A DNA stretch of 64,000 nucleotides from Erwinia sp050410775 (GTDB lineage: Bacteria; Pseudomonadota; Gammaproteobacteria; Enterobacterales; Enterobacteriaceae): assembly GCF_050410775.1 (NCBI RefSeq), contig NZ_CP191229.1; one strand, written 5' to 3'. Every line of letters begins with the position of its first letter. Positions within the stretch are counted from its first letter, which is position 1. The notes beneath the pieces were generated by a model. That model made no database searches. It was not told where the DNA came from and was given only the letters and a program-made list of their open reading frames with translations. The translations under genes and the position numbers were made by a program. Positions 57,250 to 64,000 of the stretch are shown one piece after another.

Positions 57250-57266
57250 CTGGCACGCTTCTTGTA
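57250..57266 (+). promoter_or_regulatory. Sigma-54 promoter of pspG
   Basis: CTGGCACGCTTCTTGTA matches the -24/-12 consensus TGGCAC-N5-TTGCW except for T in place of C in the -12 box. It lies 37 bases upstream of the pspG start. In E. coli pspG is transcribed by sigma-54 polymerase with the activator PspF. PspF is not encoded in this window. Confidence 0.8.
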
Positions 57267-57302
57267 ATATCTGTTGAGAAACTATTTTACGGAGCGACCC
57301 TG

Positions 57303-57533
57303 ATGGAAATCTTATTCGTCCTTGGCTTCTTTCTGATGCTGATGCTCACCGGTGTTTCCCTGCTGGGCGTTATTGCCGCGCTGGTAGTGGCGACCCTGGT
57401 GATGCTGCTAGGTGGCATGTTGGCTTTTGTTATAAAAATGTTGCCGTGGCTGGCACTGGCGCTGGTGGCCGTCTGGATCTACCGGGCTTATAAAAAGCCT
57501 CATTCGCGGCTCCGACGCCGCTTATTCCGCTAA
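57303..57533 (+). CDS. pspG: Phage shock protein G
   Basis: Small inner-membrane effector of the phage shock response to envelope stress. Start 57303 (MEILFVLGFFLML), after ACGGAG, gives 76 residues (80 in E. coli) with two hydrophobic segments (about 4-37 and 41-60) and a basic end RLRRRLF. A longer frame from 57237 would read through the sigma-54 promoter and is rejected. Confidence 0.9.
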   Translation: MEILFVLGFFLMLMLTGVSLLGVIAALVVATLVMLLGGMLAFVIKMLPWLALALVAVWIYRAYKKPHSRLRRRLFR

Positions 57534-57704
57534 AACAACAGGTTGGCTACTTATTCTGCCAGCAGAATGCGGGCTGGATCACATCATGGCACATTGCGGC
57601 AGCGGCGCGGCAATTAAACATATTTTTTACTTATGAATTCTGGCAGGATGCTTTCACTGAATTGACACAAATTCATCGCTCTGGACCCTACATTCAGCGC
57701 GAAC

Positions 57705-57748
57705 GATAAAAAGAAAAGAAAAGGGCTTCCTGCGGGAAGCCCTTCTTA
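57705..57748. terminator. Terminator between convergent pspG and qor
   Basis: AAGGGCTTCC (57721-57730) and GGAAGCCCTT (57735-57744) form a perfect 10-bp hairpin. On the minus strand it is followed by a T-rich tract (complement of 57706-57720), so it mainly serves qor; on the plus strand the tail CTTATAT is weak. Confidence 0.8.
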
Positions 57749-57823
57749 TATCTGACGTTTGACTCTGCGGCAACGCTGCCGATCGGGTAACGCTCAGGTC
57801 AGTTCACCGCCCCGCTTTTATGC

Positions 57824-58804
57824 TCAGGGGATCAGCAGGCTGGAACCTTGCGTGGCACGGCTTTCCAGCGCCTTATGCGCTTGCTGCGCATCCTTCAGCG
57901 CGTACTTCTGCTGGTCCGGCACTTCAACCTTAATCGCTCCGCTGGCGATCAGCGAGAACAGCTCATTGCTGGCATGGGTCAGTGCGTCGCGGGAAGTGAT
58001 ATAACCGTTAAGCGAAGGACGGGTAACATACAGAGAGCCTTTCTGATTCAGGATCGCCAGATCGACGCCGGTGACCGGGCCTGAAGCATTGCCGAAGCTG
58101 ACCATCAGCCCACGTCGCTGAAGGCAATCGAGCGAGGACGCCCAAGTATCCTTGCCCACGGAGTCATAGACGACGCGCACTTTTTTACCGTCGGTCAGCT
58201 CAGCGACGCGGCTCGCCACATCTTCTTCACGGTAGTTGATGGTGGCCCAGGCACCGGCGCTTTTCGCCCGCTCTGCCTTCTCTGCGGAGCCTACTGTCCC
58301 GATCAGATGCGCGCCCAGCGCCTTCGCCCACTGGCAGGCAATCAGTCCCACGCCGCCGGCGGCCGCCTGGAAAACAAAAACCTCATCGGGCTGGATAATA
58401 TAAGTCTGACGCAGCAGATAGTGCACGGTCAGGCCTTTAAGAAACGAGGCGGCCGCCTGTTCAAACGAAATGCATTCCGGCAGCAGGGCCAGCTTATCGG
58501 CGGAGACAGCCTGGTATTCGCTGTAGGCGCCCAGCGCCGACTGGGCATAAACCACGCGATCGCCCGGCTTCACCACCGTCACGCCATCCCCCACGCTTTT
58601 CACCACGCCCGCCGCTTCCGTGCCCAGTCCGGAAGGCAGCGAGGCAGGGTAGAGACCGCTGCGGATATAGGTGTCGATATAGTTAATCCCGATGGCTTTA
58701 TTCTCCACCACGACCTCGCCCGCTGCCGGTTCGGGCAGGCTGACGTCTACCCACTCCATTACTTCCGGCCCGCCATGCTGGCTGATTTGTATACGTTTTG
58801 CCAT
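57824..58804 (-). CDS. qor: NADPH-dependent quinone oxidoreductase (QorA)
   Basis: Zeta-crystallin-type quinone reductase of the medium-chain dehydrogenase superfamily, without the zinc ligands of alcohol dehydrogenases. Start 58804 (MAKRIQISQHGGPEV) gives 326 residues (327 in E. coli); the longer frame runs into dnaB. NKAIGINYIDTYIRSGLYP and the nucleotide-binding AAAGGVGLIACQWAKALGAHL (about 145-165) are typical, and it ends ATQGSSLLIP as in E. coli. Divergent from dnaB with a 99-base gap. Confidence 0.97.
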   Translation of the reverse strand: MAKRIQISQHGGPEVMEWVDVSLPEPAAGEVVVENKAIGINYIDTYIRSGLYPASLPSGLGTEAAGVVKSVGDGVTVVKPGDRVVYAQSALGAYSEYQAVSADKLALLPECISFEQAAASFLKGLTVHYLLRQTYIIQPDEVFVFQAAAGGVGLIACQWAKALGAHLIGTVGSAEKAERAKSAGAWATINYREEDVASRVAELTDGKKVRVVYDSVGKDTWASSLDCLQRRGLMVSFGNASGPVTGVDLAILNQKGSLYVTRPSLNGYITSRDALTHASNELFSLIASGAIKVEVPDQQKYALKDAQQAHKALESRATQGSSLLIP

Positions 58805-58903
58805 GGTCACTCCTGTTGATTCAGCGTCATTGAGGGAGGACGACAGGGTGTCAAACGGGTATACTTGCGCGTCCCCCACTCCGTTTTTTGGTATTGCATC
58901 ACT

Positions 58904-60319
58904 ATGGCAGGAAATAAACCCACCAACAAATCCGCTGATAACCGTGAGCCGCGCGATCGGCAAATGGAAGGGCTGAAGTTGCCCCCGCATTCTCTGGAAG
59001 CGGAGCAGTCCGTGTTGGGCGGGTTGATGCTGGACAATGAACGCTGGGATAACGTTTCCGAGCGCGTGGTCGCCAAGGACTTTTTCAGCCGGCCGCACCG
59101 GATGATTTTCGGTGAAATGCAGCGTCTGCTGGAACAGAGTAAGCCTATCGATCTGATCACCCTCTCCGAGTCGCTGGAAACCAAAGGCGAGCTGAGCATG
59201 GTAGGCGGCTTCGCCTATCTGGCGGAACTGTCAAAAAATACGCCGAGCGCTGCCAACATCAGCGCCTATGCCGATATCGTGCGTGAAAGGGCGGTCGTGC
59301 GCGAAATGATCGCCGTGGCCAACGAGATTGCCGATGCCGGTTACGATCCTCAGGGAAGAAGCAGCGAGGATCTGCTCGATCTGGCGGAATCCCGCGTATT
59401 CCAGATCGCGGAAAACCGTGCGAATAAGGATGAGGGGCCGAAAAGCGTCGATCAGATCCTTGAAGCGACCATCTCCCGTATTGAATCGCTCTATCAGACG
59501 CCGCACGACGGCGTCACGGGCGTGGACACCGGCTATCAGGATCTGAATAAGAAGACTGCCGGCCTGCAGCGCTCAGATCTGATTATCGTCGCGGCGCGTC
59601 CGTCGATGGGTAAAACCACCTTCGCGATGAACCTCTGCGAAAACGCCGCCATGACACAGGATAAGCCGGTATTGATCTTCAGCCTGGAGATGCCCGGCGA
59701 GCAGATCATGATGCGTATGCTCGCTTCGCTTTCCCGCGTCGATCAGACCCGGATTCGTACCGGCCAGCTTGATGATGAGGACTGGGCGCGTATCTCCAGC
59801 ACGATGGGCATTCTGCTGGAGAAGAAGAACATGTTCATTGATGACTCCTCCGGCCTGACGCCGACGGAAGTCCGCTCCCGCGCACGACGTGTCTTCCGTG
59901 AGCATGGTGGCCTGAGCATGATTATGATCGACTACCTCCAGCTGATGCGCGTACCGGCGCTGTCGGACAACCGTACGCTGGAAATTGCCGAAATCTCCCG
60001 CTCGCTGAAGGCGCTGGCGAAGGAGCTTCAGGTGCCGGTCGTGGCGCTGTCGCAGCTGAACCGCTCCCTGGAGCAGCGTGCCGACAAGCGGCCCGTTAAC
60101 TCGGATCTGCGTGAGTCCGGCTCTATCGAGCAGGATGCCGACCTGATCATGTTTATCTACCGTGACGAGGTCTATCACGAAAACAGCGACATGAAAGGCA
60201 TTGCGGAGATTATTCTCGGCAAGCAGCGTAATGGCCCGATCGGGACGGTGCGACTGACCTTTAACGGTCAGTGGTCGCGCTTTGATAATTACGCCGGGCC
60301 GCAGTACGACGACGAATAA
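58904..60319 (+). CDS. dnaB: Replicative DNA helicase DnaB
   Basis: Hexameric 5'-3' helicase that drives the replication fork. Start 58904 (MAGNKPTNK) gives 471 residues, the E. coli length. The N-terminal helical domain (to about 170) interacts with primase. The RecA-like motor has Walker A ARPSMGKTTFAMNL (about 230-243), Walker B MIMIDYLQLM and the SQLNRSLEQRADKRP segment with the arginine finger region. No intein is present. In E. coli alr and tyrB follow; here an AsnC-type regulator follows. Confidence 0.99.
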   Translation: MAGNKPTNKSADNREPRDRQMEGLKLPPHSLEAEQSVLGGLMLDNERWDNVSERVVAKDFFSRPHRMIFGEMQRLLEQSKPIDLITLSESLETKGELSMVGGFAYLAELSKNTPSAANISAYADIVRERAVVREMIAVANEIADAGYDPQGRSSEDLLDLAESRVFQIAENRANKDEGPKSVDQILEATISRIESLYQTPHDGVTGVDTGYQDLNKKTAGLQRSDLIIVAARPSMGKTTFAMNLCENAAMTQDKPVLIFSLEMPGEQIMMRMLASLSRVDQTRIRTGQLDDEDWARISSTMGILLEKKNMFIDDSSGLTPTEVRSRARRVFREHGGLSMIMIDYLQLMRVPALSDNRTLEIAEISRSLKALAKELQVPVVALSQLNRSLEQRADKRPVNSDLRESGSIEQDADLIMFIYRDEVYHENSDMKGIAEIILGKQRNGPIGTVRLTFNGQWSRFDNYAGPQYDDE

Positions 60320-60424
60320 CTCCCGTTGGTTCTCTTTCTGCCATCGCCAAATAGTGTTGGACAAGAAGGCGGCTAATGCGGTTATCTGTCTGGGTAGCCT
60401 AATGATTAGCCACCCGGAAAGACA

Positions 60425-60892
60425 ATGACTCAGATTGATGACTACGACCTTAAGATACTGACTTTACTGGAAACAAATGGCCGACTGACCAATCAGGAGC
60501 TGAGCGACCTGGTCGGGCTTTCCGCCTCGCAATGTTCGCGGCGGCGCATCAGCCTGGAGCAGGCGGGGCTCATCCTCGGCTACCACGCCCGGCTTTCCGC
60601 CAATGCTGTCGGGCTCGGCATGATAGGACTGATTGAAGTCCGCCTGATCAGCCATACCCCGGACTATGTTGAGAGCTTCCACCGCATGGTGGCAGAAGAA
60701 TCCGGTATCGTTGACGCCTATAAAACCACCGGCGATGCCGACTATCTCCTGAAGGTAGCCGTTTCCGATCTCTCCAGCCTGAGCGCCCTGATTAGTCAAC
60801 TGGTGGCCGGTCATAAAAGCGTCTCCCACGTCAAAACGTCCGTTGTGCTGGCTCGCCTGAAAGAGAATGGCATTATGGCGCCGCTGCACTGA
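60425..60892 (+). CDS. Lrp/AsnC family transcriptional regulator
   Basis: A 155-residue regulator: N-terminal winged HTH (TNQELSDLVGLSASQCSRRRISLEQAGLI, about 22-50) and a C-terminal RAM domain (about 70-150, IGLIEVRLISHTPDYVESFHRMV and GDADYLLKVAVSDLSSL) that usually binds amino acids. It is not one of the named E. coli paralogues that I can identify. It lies 105 bases after dnaB and 239 bases before a YitT-family gene. An interrupted palindrome with core CTAATGATTAG (60399-60409) sits 15 bases before its start and may be its own operator. Confidence 0.9.
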   Translation: MTQIDDYDLKILTLLETNGRLTNQELSDLVGLSASQCSRRRISLEQAGLILGYHARLSANAVGLGMIGLIEVRLISHTPDYVESFHRMVAEESGIVDAYKTTGDADYLLKVAVSDLSSLSALISQLVAGHKSVSHVKTSVVLARLKENGIMAPLH

Positions 60893-61131
60893 AATTGTGC
60901 ATAGCTGCATCATGATGGTACGTGGTGCGGGACTCTGTGCATCCCACCGTCCTGAAAAGCGATTTTTGTGCATGAATGGGCTGGTAGTTGCACGCGGTAT
61001 GCATAAAATACGTTTTAAAAGCTTAAATTATTCAATGGGTTAAATCTCTGAGCCCAAAAGTGACTGCTTAAGCGTGCAGATTGGTGCAGTTTTTGCTGAA
61101 TAAAGATTTATTTCTCAGAGATTGCCGCCGC
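60892..61131. promoter_or_regulatory. TGCA-rich spacer upstream of the YitT-family gene
   Basis: Eight TGCA tetramers fall in 191 bases: starting at 60899, 60907, 60939, 60970, 60990, 61001, 61076 and 61086, five of them preceded by G. This is about ten times chance. The spacing is irregular. It may be a multi-site operator, plausibly for the AsnC-type regulator next door; this is inference. Confidence 0.4.
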
Positions 61132-61746
61132 ATGGACAACGCTATTCACCCCGTCAGAATTCCCCATACGCTGCTTGAGGATCTGCTTGCCCTCCTGTTC
61201 GGTACGCTGCTGGTCTCCTTTGGCGTTACCCTGCTGAAAACGGCGGGTGCTTTAACCGGCAGCACCGCTGGCATCGCCTTTCTTATCAGCTATCTGAGCC
61301 ATACCTCGTTCGGTATCGCTTTCTTCGCGATCAATATTCCTTTCTACTGGCTGGCCGTAAAACGCATGGGGTGGGCTTTTACCCTGAAAACCTTTGCTGC
61401 GGTGGGGCTGGTATCGCTCTTTTCCCAGATGCACACGCTTTTTATCCATTTCGCCGCTCTCGATCCTTTTTACGCCACCCTGTTTGGCAACGTAATCATG
61501 GGCATCGGGTTTATTGTCCTCTTTCGCCATAAGGCGAGTCTGGGGGGCGTGAATATTCTGGCGTTATGGCTACAGGATCGGTACGGTATTCGTGCCGGGA
61601 AGCTGCAAATGGGCGTGGATACCTGCGTGGTGCTTGCCTCTCTGTTCGTGGTGCCGCCGCCAATGCTGGTGGCGTCTGTTGCCGGCGCGCTGATCCTTAA
61701 TCTGATCATCGCCATGAATCACCGGCCCGGCCGGTATGAAGTCTGA
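61132..61746 (+). CDS. YitT family membrane protein
   Basis: A 204-residue membrane protein of the YitT (DUF161) family with five to six hydrophobic segments and the conserved stretches LTGSTAGIAFLISYLS, NVIMGIGFIVLFRHKASLGGVNILALWLQDRYG and a hydrophobic C-terminal helix. The family has no established transport function. Start 61132 (MDNAIHPVRIP) is preferred; a TTG-initiated frame from 61081 would begin in the spacer. It is preceded by a TGCA-rich region and the AsnC-type regulator, suggesting a regulator-target pair. Confidence 0.88.
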   Translation: MDNAIHPVRIPHTLLEDLLALLFGTLLVSFGVTLLKTAGALTGSTAGIAFLISYLSHTSFGIAFFAINIPFYWLAVKRMGWAFTLKTFAAVGLVSLFSQMHTLFIHFAALDPFYATLFGNVIMGIGFIVLFRHKASLGGVNILALWLQDRYGIRAGKLQMGVDTCVVLASLFVVPPPMLVASVAGALILNLIIAMNHRPGRYEV

Positions 61747-61825
61747 CCGTTAGTCAGCCGTAACGAAAAGCGCTGTTATCACGACAGCGCCCGCCTGCCT
61801 TAACTAAATTATGGAGATCTGCACC

Positions 61826-63019
61826 GTGTTTCAAAACGTTGATGCCTACGCCGGCGATCCAATTCTCTCCCTGATGGAGACGTATAAACAGGACACGCGA
61901 CCGCAAAAGGTGAATCTGAGCATCGGGTTATATTACGACGCACAGGGTACGATCCCGCAGCTGAAGGCGGTGGCCGAAGCAGAGGCACGCCTCAATGACC
62001 AGCCGCACGGCGCTTCGCTGTATCTGCCGATGGAGGGCCTGCCGCCTTACCGTAACGCAATTGCGCCGCTGCTGTTTGGCGAGGATCATCCTGCGCTGAA
62101 AGCCGGACGCATTGCCACTATCCAGACGCTGGGCGGCTCAGGCGCGCTGAAAGTGGGCGCAGACTTTCTGAAAACCTATTTTCCACAGTCTGAGGTCTGG
62201 GTCAGCGATCCGACCTGGGACAACCATGTCGCTATCTTCTCGGGCGCGGGTTTCAAAGTGCATACCTATCCCTGGTATGATGAAAAAACCAACGGCGTAA
62301 AATTTGATGAGCTGATTGCCAGCCTGAAAACGCTGCCGGCGCAAAGCATCGTGCTGTTGCATCCCTGCTGCCATAACCCAACCGGGGCCGATCTGACCAA
62401 CGCGCAGTGGGACGCGGTCACCGAAGTCCTGAAGGCGCGTAGCCTTATTCCTTTCCTCGACATCGCCTATCAGGGCTTTGGTGCCGGTATGGAGGAGGAT
62501 GCTTACGCTATCCGCGCCATTACAACGGCGGGACTGCCAGCCCTGGTGAGCAACTCATTCTCTAAAATCTTTTCTCTCTATGGCGAGCGTATCGGCGGTC
62601 TTTCCGTGGTGTGTAACGACGCTGATGAAGCCGCCCGCGTGCTGGGCCAGCTAAAGGCAACCGTACGCCGCAACTATTCCAGCCCGCCAAGCTTCGGTGC
62701 GCAGCTGGTCTCCTGCGTGCTGAACGACGCCGATCTGAAAGCGAGCTGGCTGGCAGAAGTGGAAGCGATGCGTCTGCGTATCCAGGAGATGCGTCAGGCG
62801 CTGGTGGAGGTGCTGACGACAGCCGTACCGGGTAAGAACTTTGACTATCTGCTTAAGCAGCGCGGCATGTTCAGCTATACCGGACTGAGCGAAGCGCAGG
62901 TCGATCGCCTGCGCAATGAGTTTGGCATCTACCTGATCGCCAGCGGCCGCATGTGCGTTGCCGGGCTGAACAGCAATAACGTTCAGCAGGTGGCGACCGC
63001 CTTTGCAGCGGTAATCTGA
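61826..63019 (+). CDS. tyrB: Aromatic amino acid aminotransferase TyrB
   Basis: PLP enzyme that makes phenylalanine and tyrosine from their keto acids and also acts in leucine and aspartate transamination. The GTG start at 61826 (FQNVDAYAGDPIL), nine bases after GGAG, gives 397 residues as in E. coli, whose tyrB also uses GTG. The PLP lysine is in SNSFSKIFSLYGERIGGL (about 247) and the Arg of the carboxylate site in SGRMCVAGLN. In E. coli TyrR controls it; I found no clear TyrR box here. Confidence 0.97.
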   Translation: MFQNVDAYAGDPILSLMETYKQDTRPQKVNLSIGLYYDAQGTIPQLKAVAEAEARLNDQPHGASLYLPMEGLPPYRNAIAPLLFGEDHPALKAGRIATIQTLGGSGALKVGADFLKTYFPQSEVWVSDPTWDNHVAIFSGAGFKVHTYPWYDEKTNGVKFDELIASLKTLPAQSIVLLHPCCHNPTGADLTNAQWDAVTEVLKARSLIPFLDIAYQGFGAGMEEDAYAIRAITTAGLPALVSNSFSKIFSLYGERIGGLSVVCNDADEAARVLGQLKATVRRNYSSPPSFGAQLVSCVLNDADLKASWLAEVEAMRLRIQEMRQALVEVLTTAVPGKNFDYLLKQRGMFSYTGLSEAQVDRLRNEFGIYLIASGRMCVAGLNSNNVQQVATAFAAVI

Positions 63020-63025
63020 GCATCA

Positions 63026-63057
63026 CTGGCCGGATAACGTTCCGGCCAGATCTTTTT
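63026..63057 (+). terminator. Intrinsic terminator of tyrB
   Basis: CTGGCCGG (63026-63033) pairs perfectly with CCGGCCAG (63042-63049), followed by ATCTTTTT, six bases after the tyrB stop codon. Confidence 0.88.
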
Positions 63058-63148
63058 CCCCTTCAGTGTTTACCTTTTCGCGCCATACTGCACACTTAAA
63101 GGCTCAGCAAGAACGCCGCCTCTAACCAATTTCATTAAGGAGCAGCCT

Positions 63149-63565
63149 ATGTGGTATCAGCAGACCATCACATTAAGCGCGAAGCCGCGCGGATTTCATC
63201 TTGTCACCGACGAGATTCTGGAGGAGCTGAGACGCTTAAGCGATGTCCAGGTTGGTCAGCTTCACCTGCTGCTGCAACACACATCCGCCTCCCTGACGCT
63301 GAACGAGAATTGCGACCCGACGGTGCGTAGCGATATGGAACAACATTTCCTGCGCACGGTGCCTGAGGAGGCCGCCTGGGAGCATGATTATGAAGGCGCG
63401 GACGATATGCCGGCCCACGTTAAATCGTCTTTGCTGGGGGTATCGCTGCTGTTACCGGTGAACCGTGGGCAGCTGGTGCTGGGGAGATGGCAGGGGATCT
63501 GGCTGGGAGAACACCGCATACAGGGCGGCGCCAGGCGGATTGTCGCCACGCTGCAGGGAGAGTAA
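63149..63565 (+). CDS. yjbQ: YjbQ (UPF0047) family protein
   Basis: A 138-residue cytoplasmic protein equal in length to E. coli YjbQ. It carries the family signature LLLQHTSASLTLNENCDPTVRSDME and the C-terminal GRWQGIWLGEHR. Members show weak thiamine phosphate synthase activity, but the physiological role is unclear. The AAGGAG ribosome-binding site precedes ATG 63149. In E. coli aphA lies between tyrB and yjbQ; it is absent here. Confidence 0.95.
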   Translation: MWYQQTITLSAKPRGFHLVTDEILEELRRLSDVQVGQLHLLLQHTSASLTLNENCDPTVRSDMEQHFLRTVPEEAAWEHDYEGADDMPAHVKSSLLGVSLLLPVNRGQLVLGRWQGIWLGEHRIQGGARRIVATLQGE

Positions 63566-63661
63566 CCCGCCAGGGTTTTCCGTTACGTCAGGCTGGTCGC
63601 CGCAGGGGCCGGCAAATATCGCCTATAATGACTCATTGTTACAGGCTACAAGGTGTAAATA

Positions 63662-63994
63662 ATGAACGTATCGGATCTACTTTCTTACTGTATGAATAAA
63701 CCGGGCGCTGAACAGAGCGTTCACAGCAACTGGAAGGGTACCCAGGTCAAAATCGATGATGTGCTGTTTGCGCTGTTGCACTATGTGGATGGGCGGCCCG
63801 CCGTTGCCTTAAAAACCACACCGGCGCTGGCCGATCTCCTGCGCGAAGAGCATAAAGATGTGGTGCCGAGCGAACATCTTAATAAATCACACTGGAGCAC
63901 GCTGCTGCTTGATGGTTCGCTCAAGGACTCCCAGATCTACTATCTGGTTGATGCCTCCTGGCAGCAGGCGCTGAATACCAAAACGGCACACTGA
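63662..63994 (+). CDS. yjbR: MmcQ/YjbR family DNA-binding protein
   Basis: A 110-residue cytoplasmic protein of the MmcQ/YjbR (CyaY-like fold) family; E. coli YjbR is 118 residues. It begins MNVSDLLSYCMNKPGAEQSVH, has FALLHYVDGRPAVALKTTP and the SEHLNKSHWSTLLLDGSL block that defines the family. DNA binding is proposed from its double-wing-like surface. The gene is complete and ends 6 bases before the window edge. It is 96 bases downstream of yjbQ. Confidence 0.92.
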   Translation: MNVSDLLSYCMNKPGAEQSVHSNWKGTQVKIDDVLFALLHYVDGRPAVALKTTPALADLLREEHKDVVPSEHLNKSHWSTLLLDGSLKDSQIYYLVDASWQQALNTKTAH

Positions 63995-64000
63995 CCCAGG

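Noticed and set aside
61770..61790. Attenuator before tyrB
   Set aside because: GCGCTGT/ACAGCGC forms a small hairpin but there is no T run, no leader peptide rich in aromatic codons and no alternative pairing.

Overview
The window is a stretch of enterobacterial core chromosome. The 16S rRNA sequence, protein lengths that mostly equal those of Escherichia coli, and the gene order point to Enterobacterales. The 16S signature regions and the local gene content (panS, aqpZ and a CPA1 antiporter around lysC; no maltose cluster; no alr after dnaB) look most like Erwiniaceae (Erwinia/Pantoea group). The genus is an inference from memory; no database was searched.

Layout. 1-4500: end of the spc operon (partial secY, rpmJ) and the alpha operon (rpsM-rpsK-rpsD-rpoA-rplQ) with its S4-binding leader and terminator. 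4570-6073: yhdN, zntR, arfA and, opposing, mscL. 6199-10457 (minus): def-fmt-rsmB-trkA. 10587-14378 (plus): dprA-smg-yrdD-tsaC-aroE-yrdB, with yrdA converging. 15066-20491: a complete rRNA operon (P1 and P2 promoters, 16S, tRNA-Glu, 23S, 5S, terminator). 21037-31876: metA, the glyoxylate operon aceB-aceA-aceK, iclR and metH. 32092-41291: yjbB, panS, aqpZ, lysC with a lysine riboswitch, a cation:proton antiporter and pgi. 42007-46390: the exopolysaccharide-associated yjbEFGH operon and psiE. 46526-50926: ubiC-ubiA, plsB, dgkA. 51034-54198: lexA-dinF, yjbJ, zur. 54669-60319: a TraF-family outer-membrane protein, dusA, pspG, qor, dnaB. 60425-63994: an AsnC/Lrp regulator, a YitT-family membrane protein, tyrB, yjbQ, yjbR.

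How the genes work together. Most of the window is housekeeping: translation and transcription machinery, translation quality control (arfA, def, fmt, rsmB, tsaC, dusA), methionine and lysine entry steps (metA, metH, lysC), acetate growth (aceBAK under IclR), phospholipid and ubiquinone synthesis (plsB, dgkA, ubiCA), and stress regulons (lexA-dinF, pspG, zur, zntR). Several control elements are readable: the alpha leader, two LexA boxes, MetJ boxes, IclR-like operators, the lysine riboswitch, a sigma-54 promoter at pspG, a consensus CRP site at psiE and a strong Zur-like palindrome at zur itself.

I see no phage, insertion sequence, CRISPR array, defence island or obvious new multigene system. 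The observations most worth a second look are: the rRNA operon joining the flank of E. coli rrnD to the flank of rrnE; a U-U mismatch in the tRNA-Glu anticodon stem; the long hairpin at the end of arfA; a three-copy 47-bp intergenic repeat; the TraF-like barrel and the AsnC/YitT pair at otherwise conserved positions; and a TGCA-rich spacer between those last two genes.
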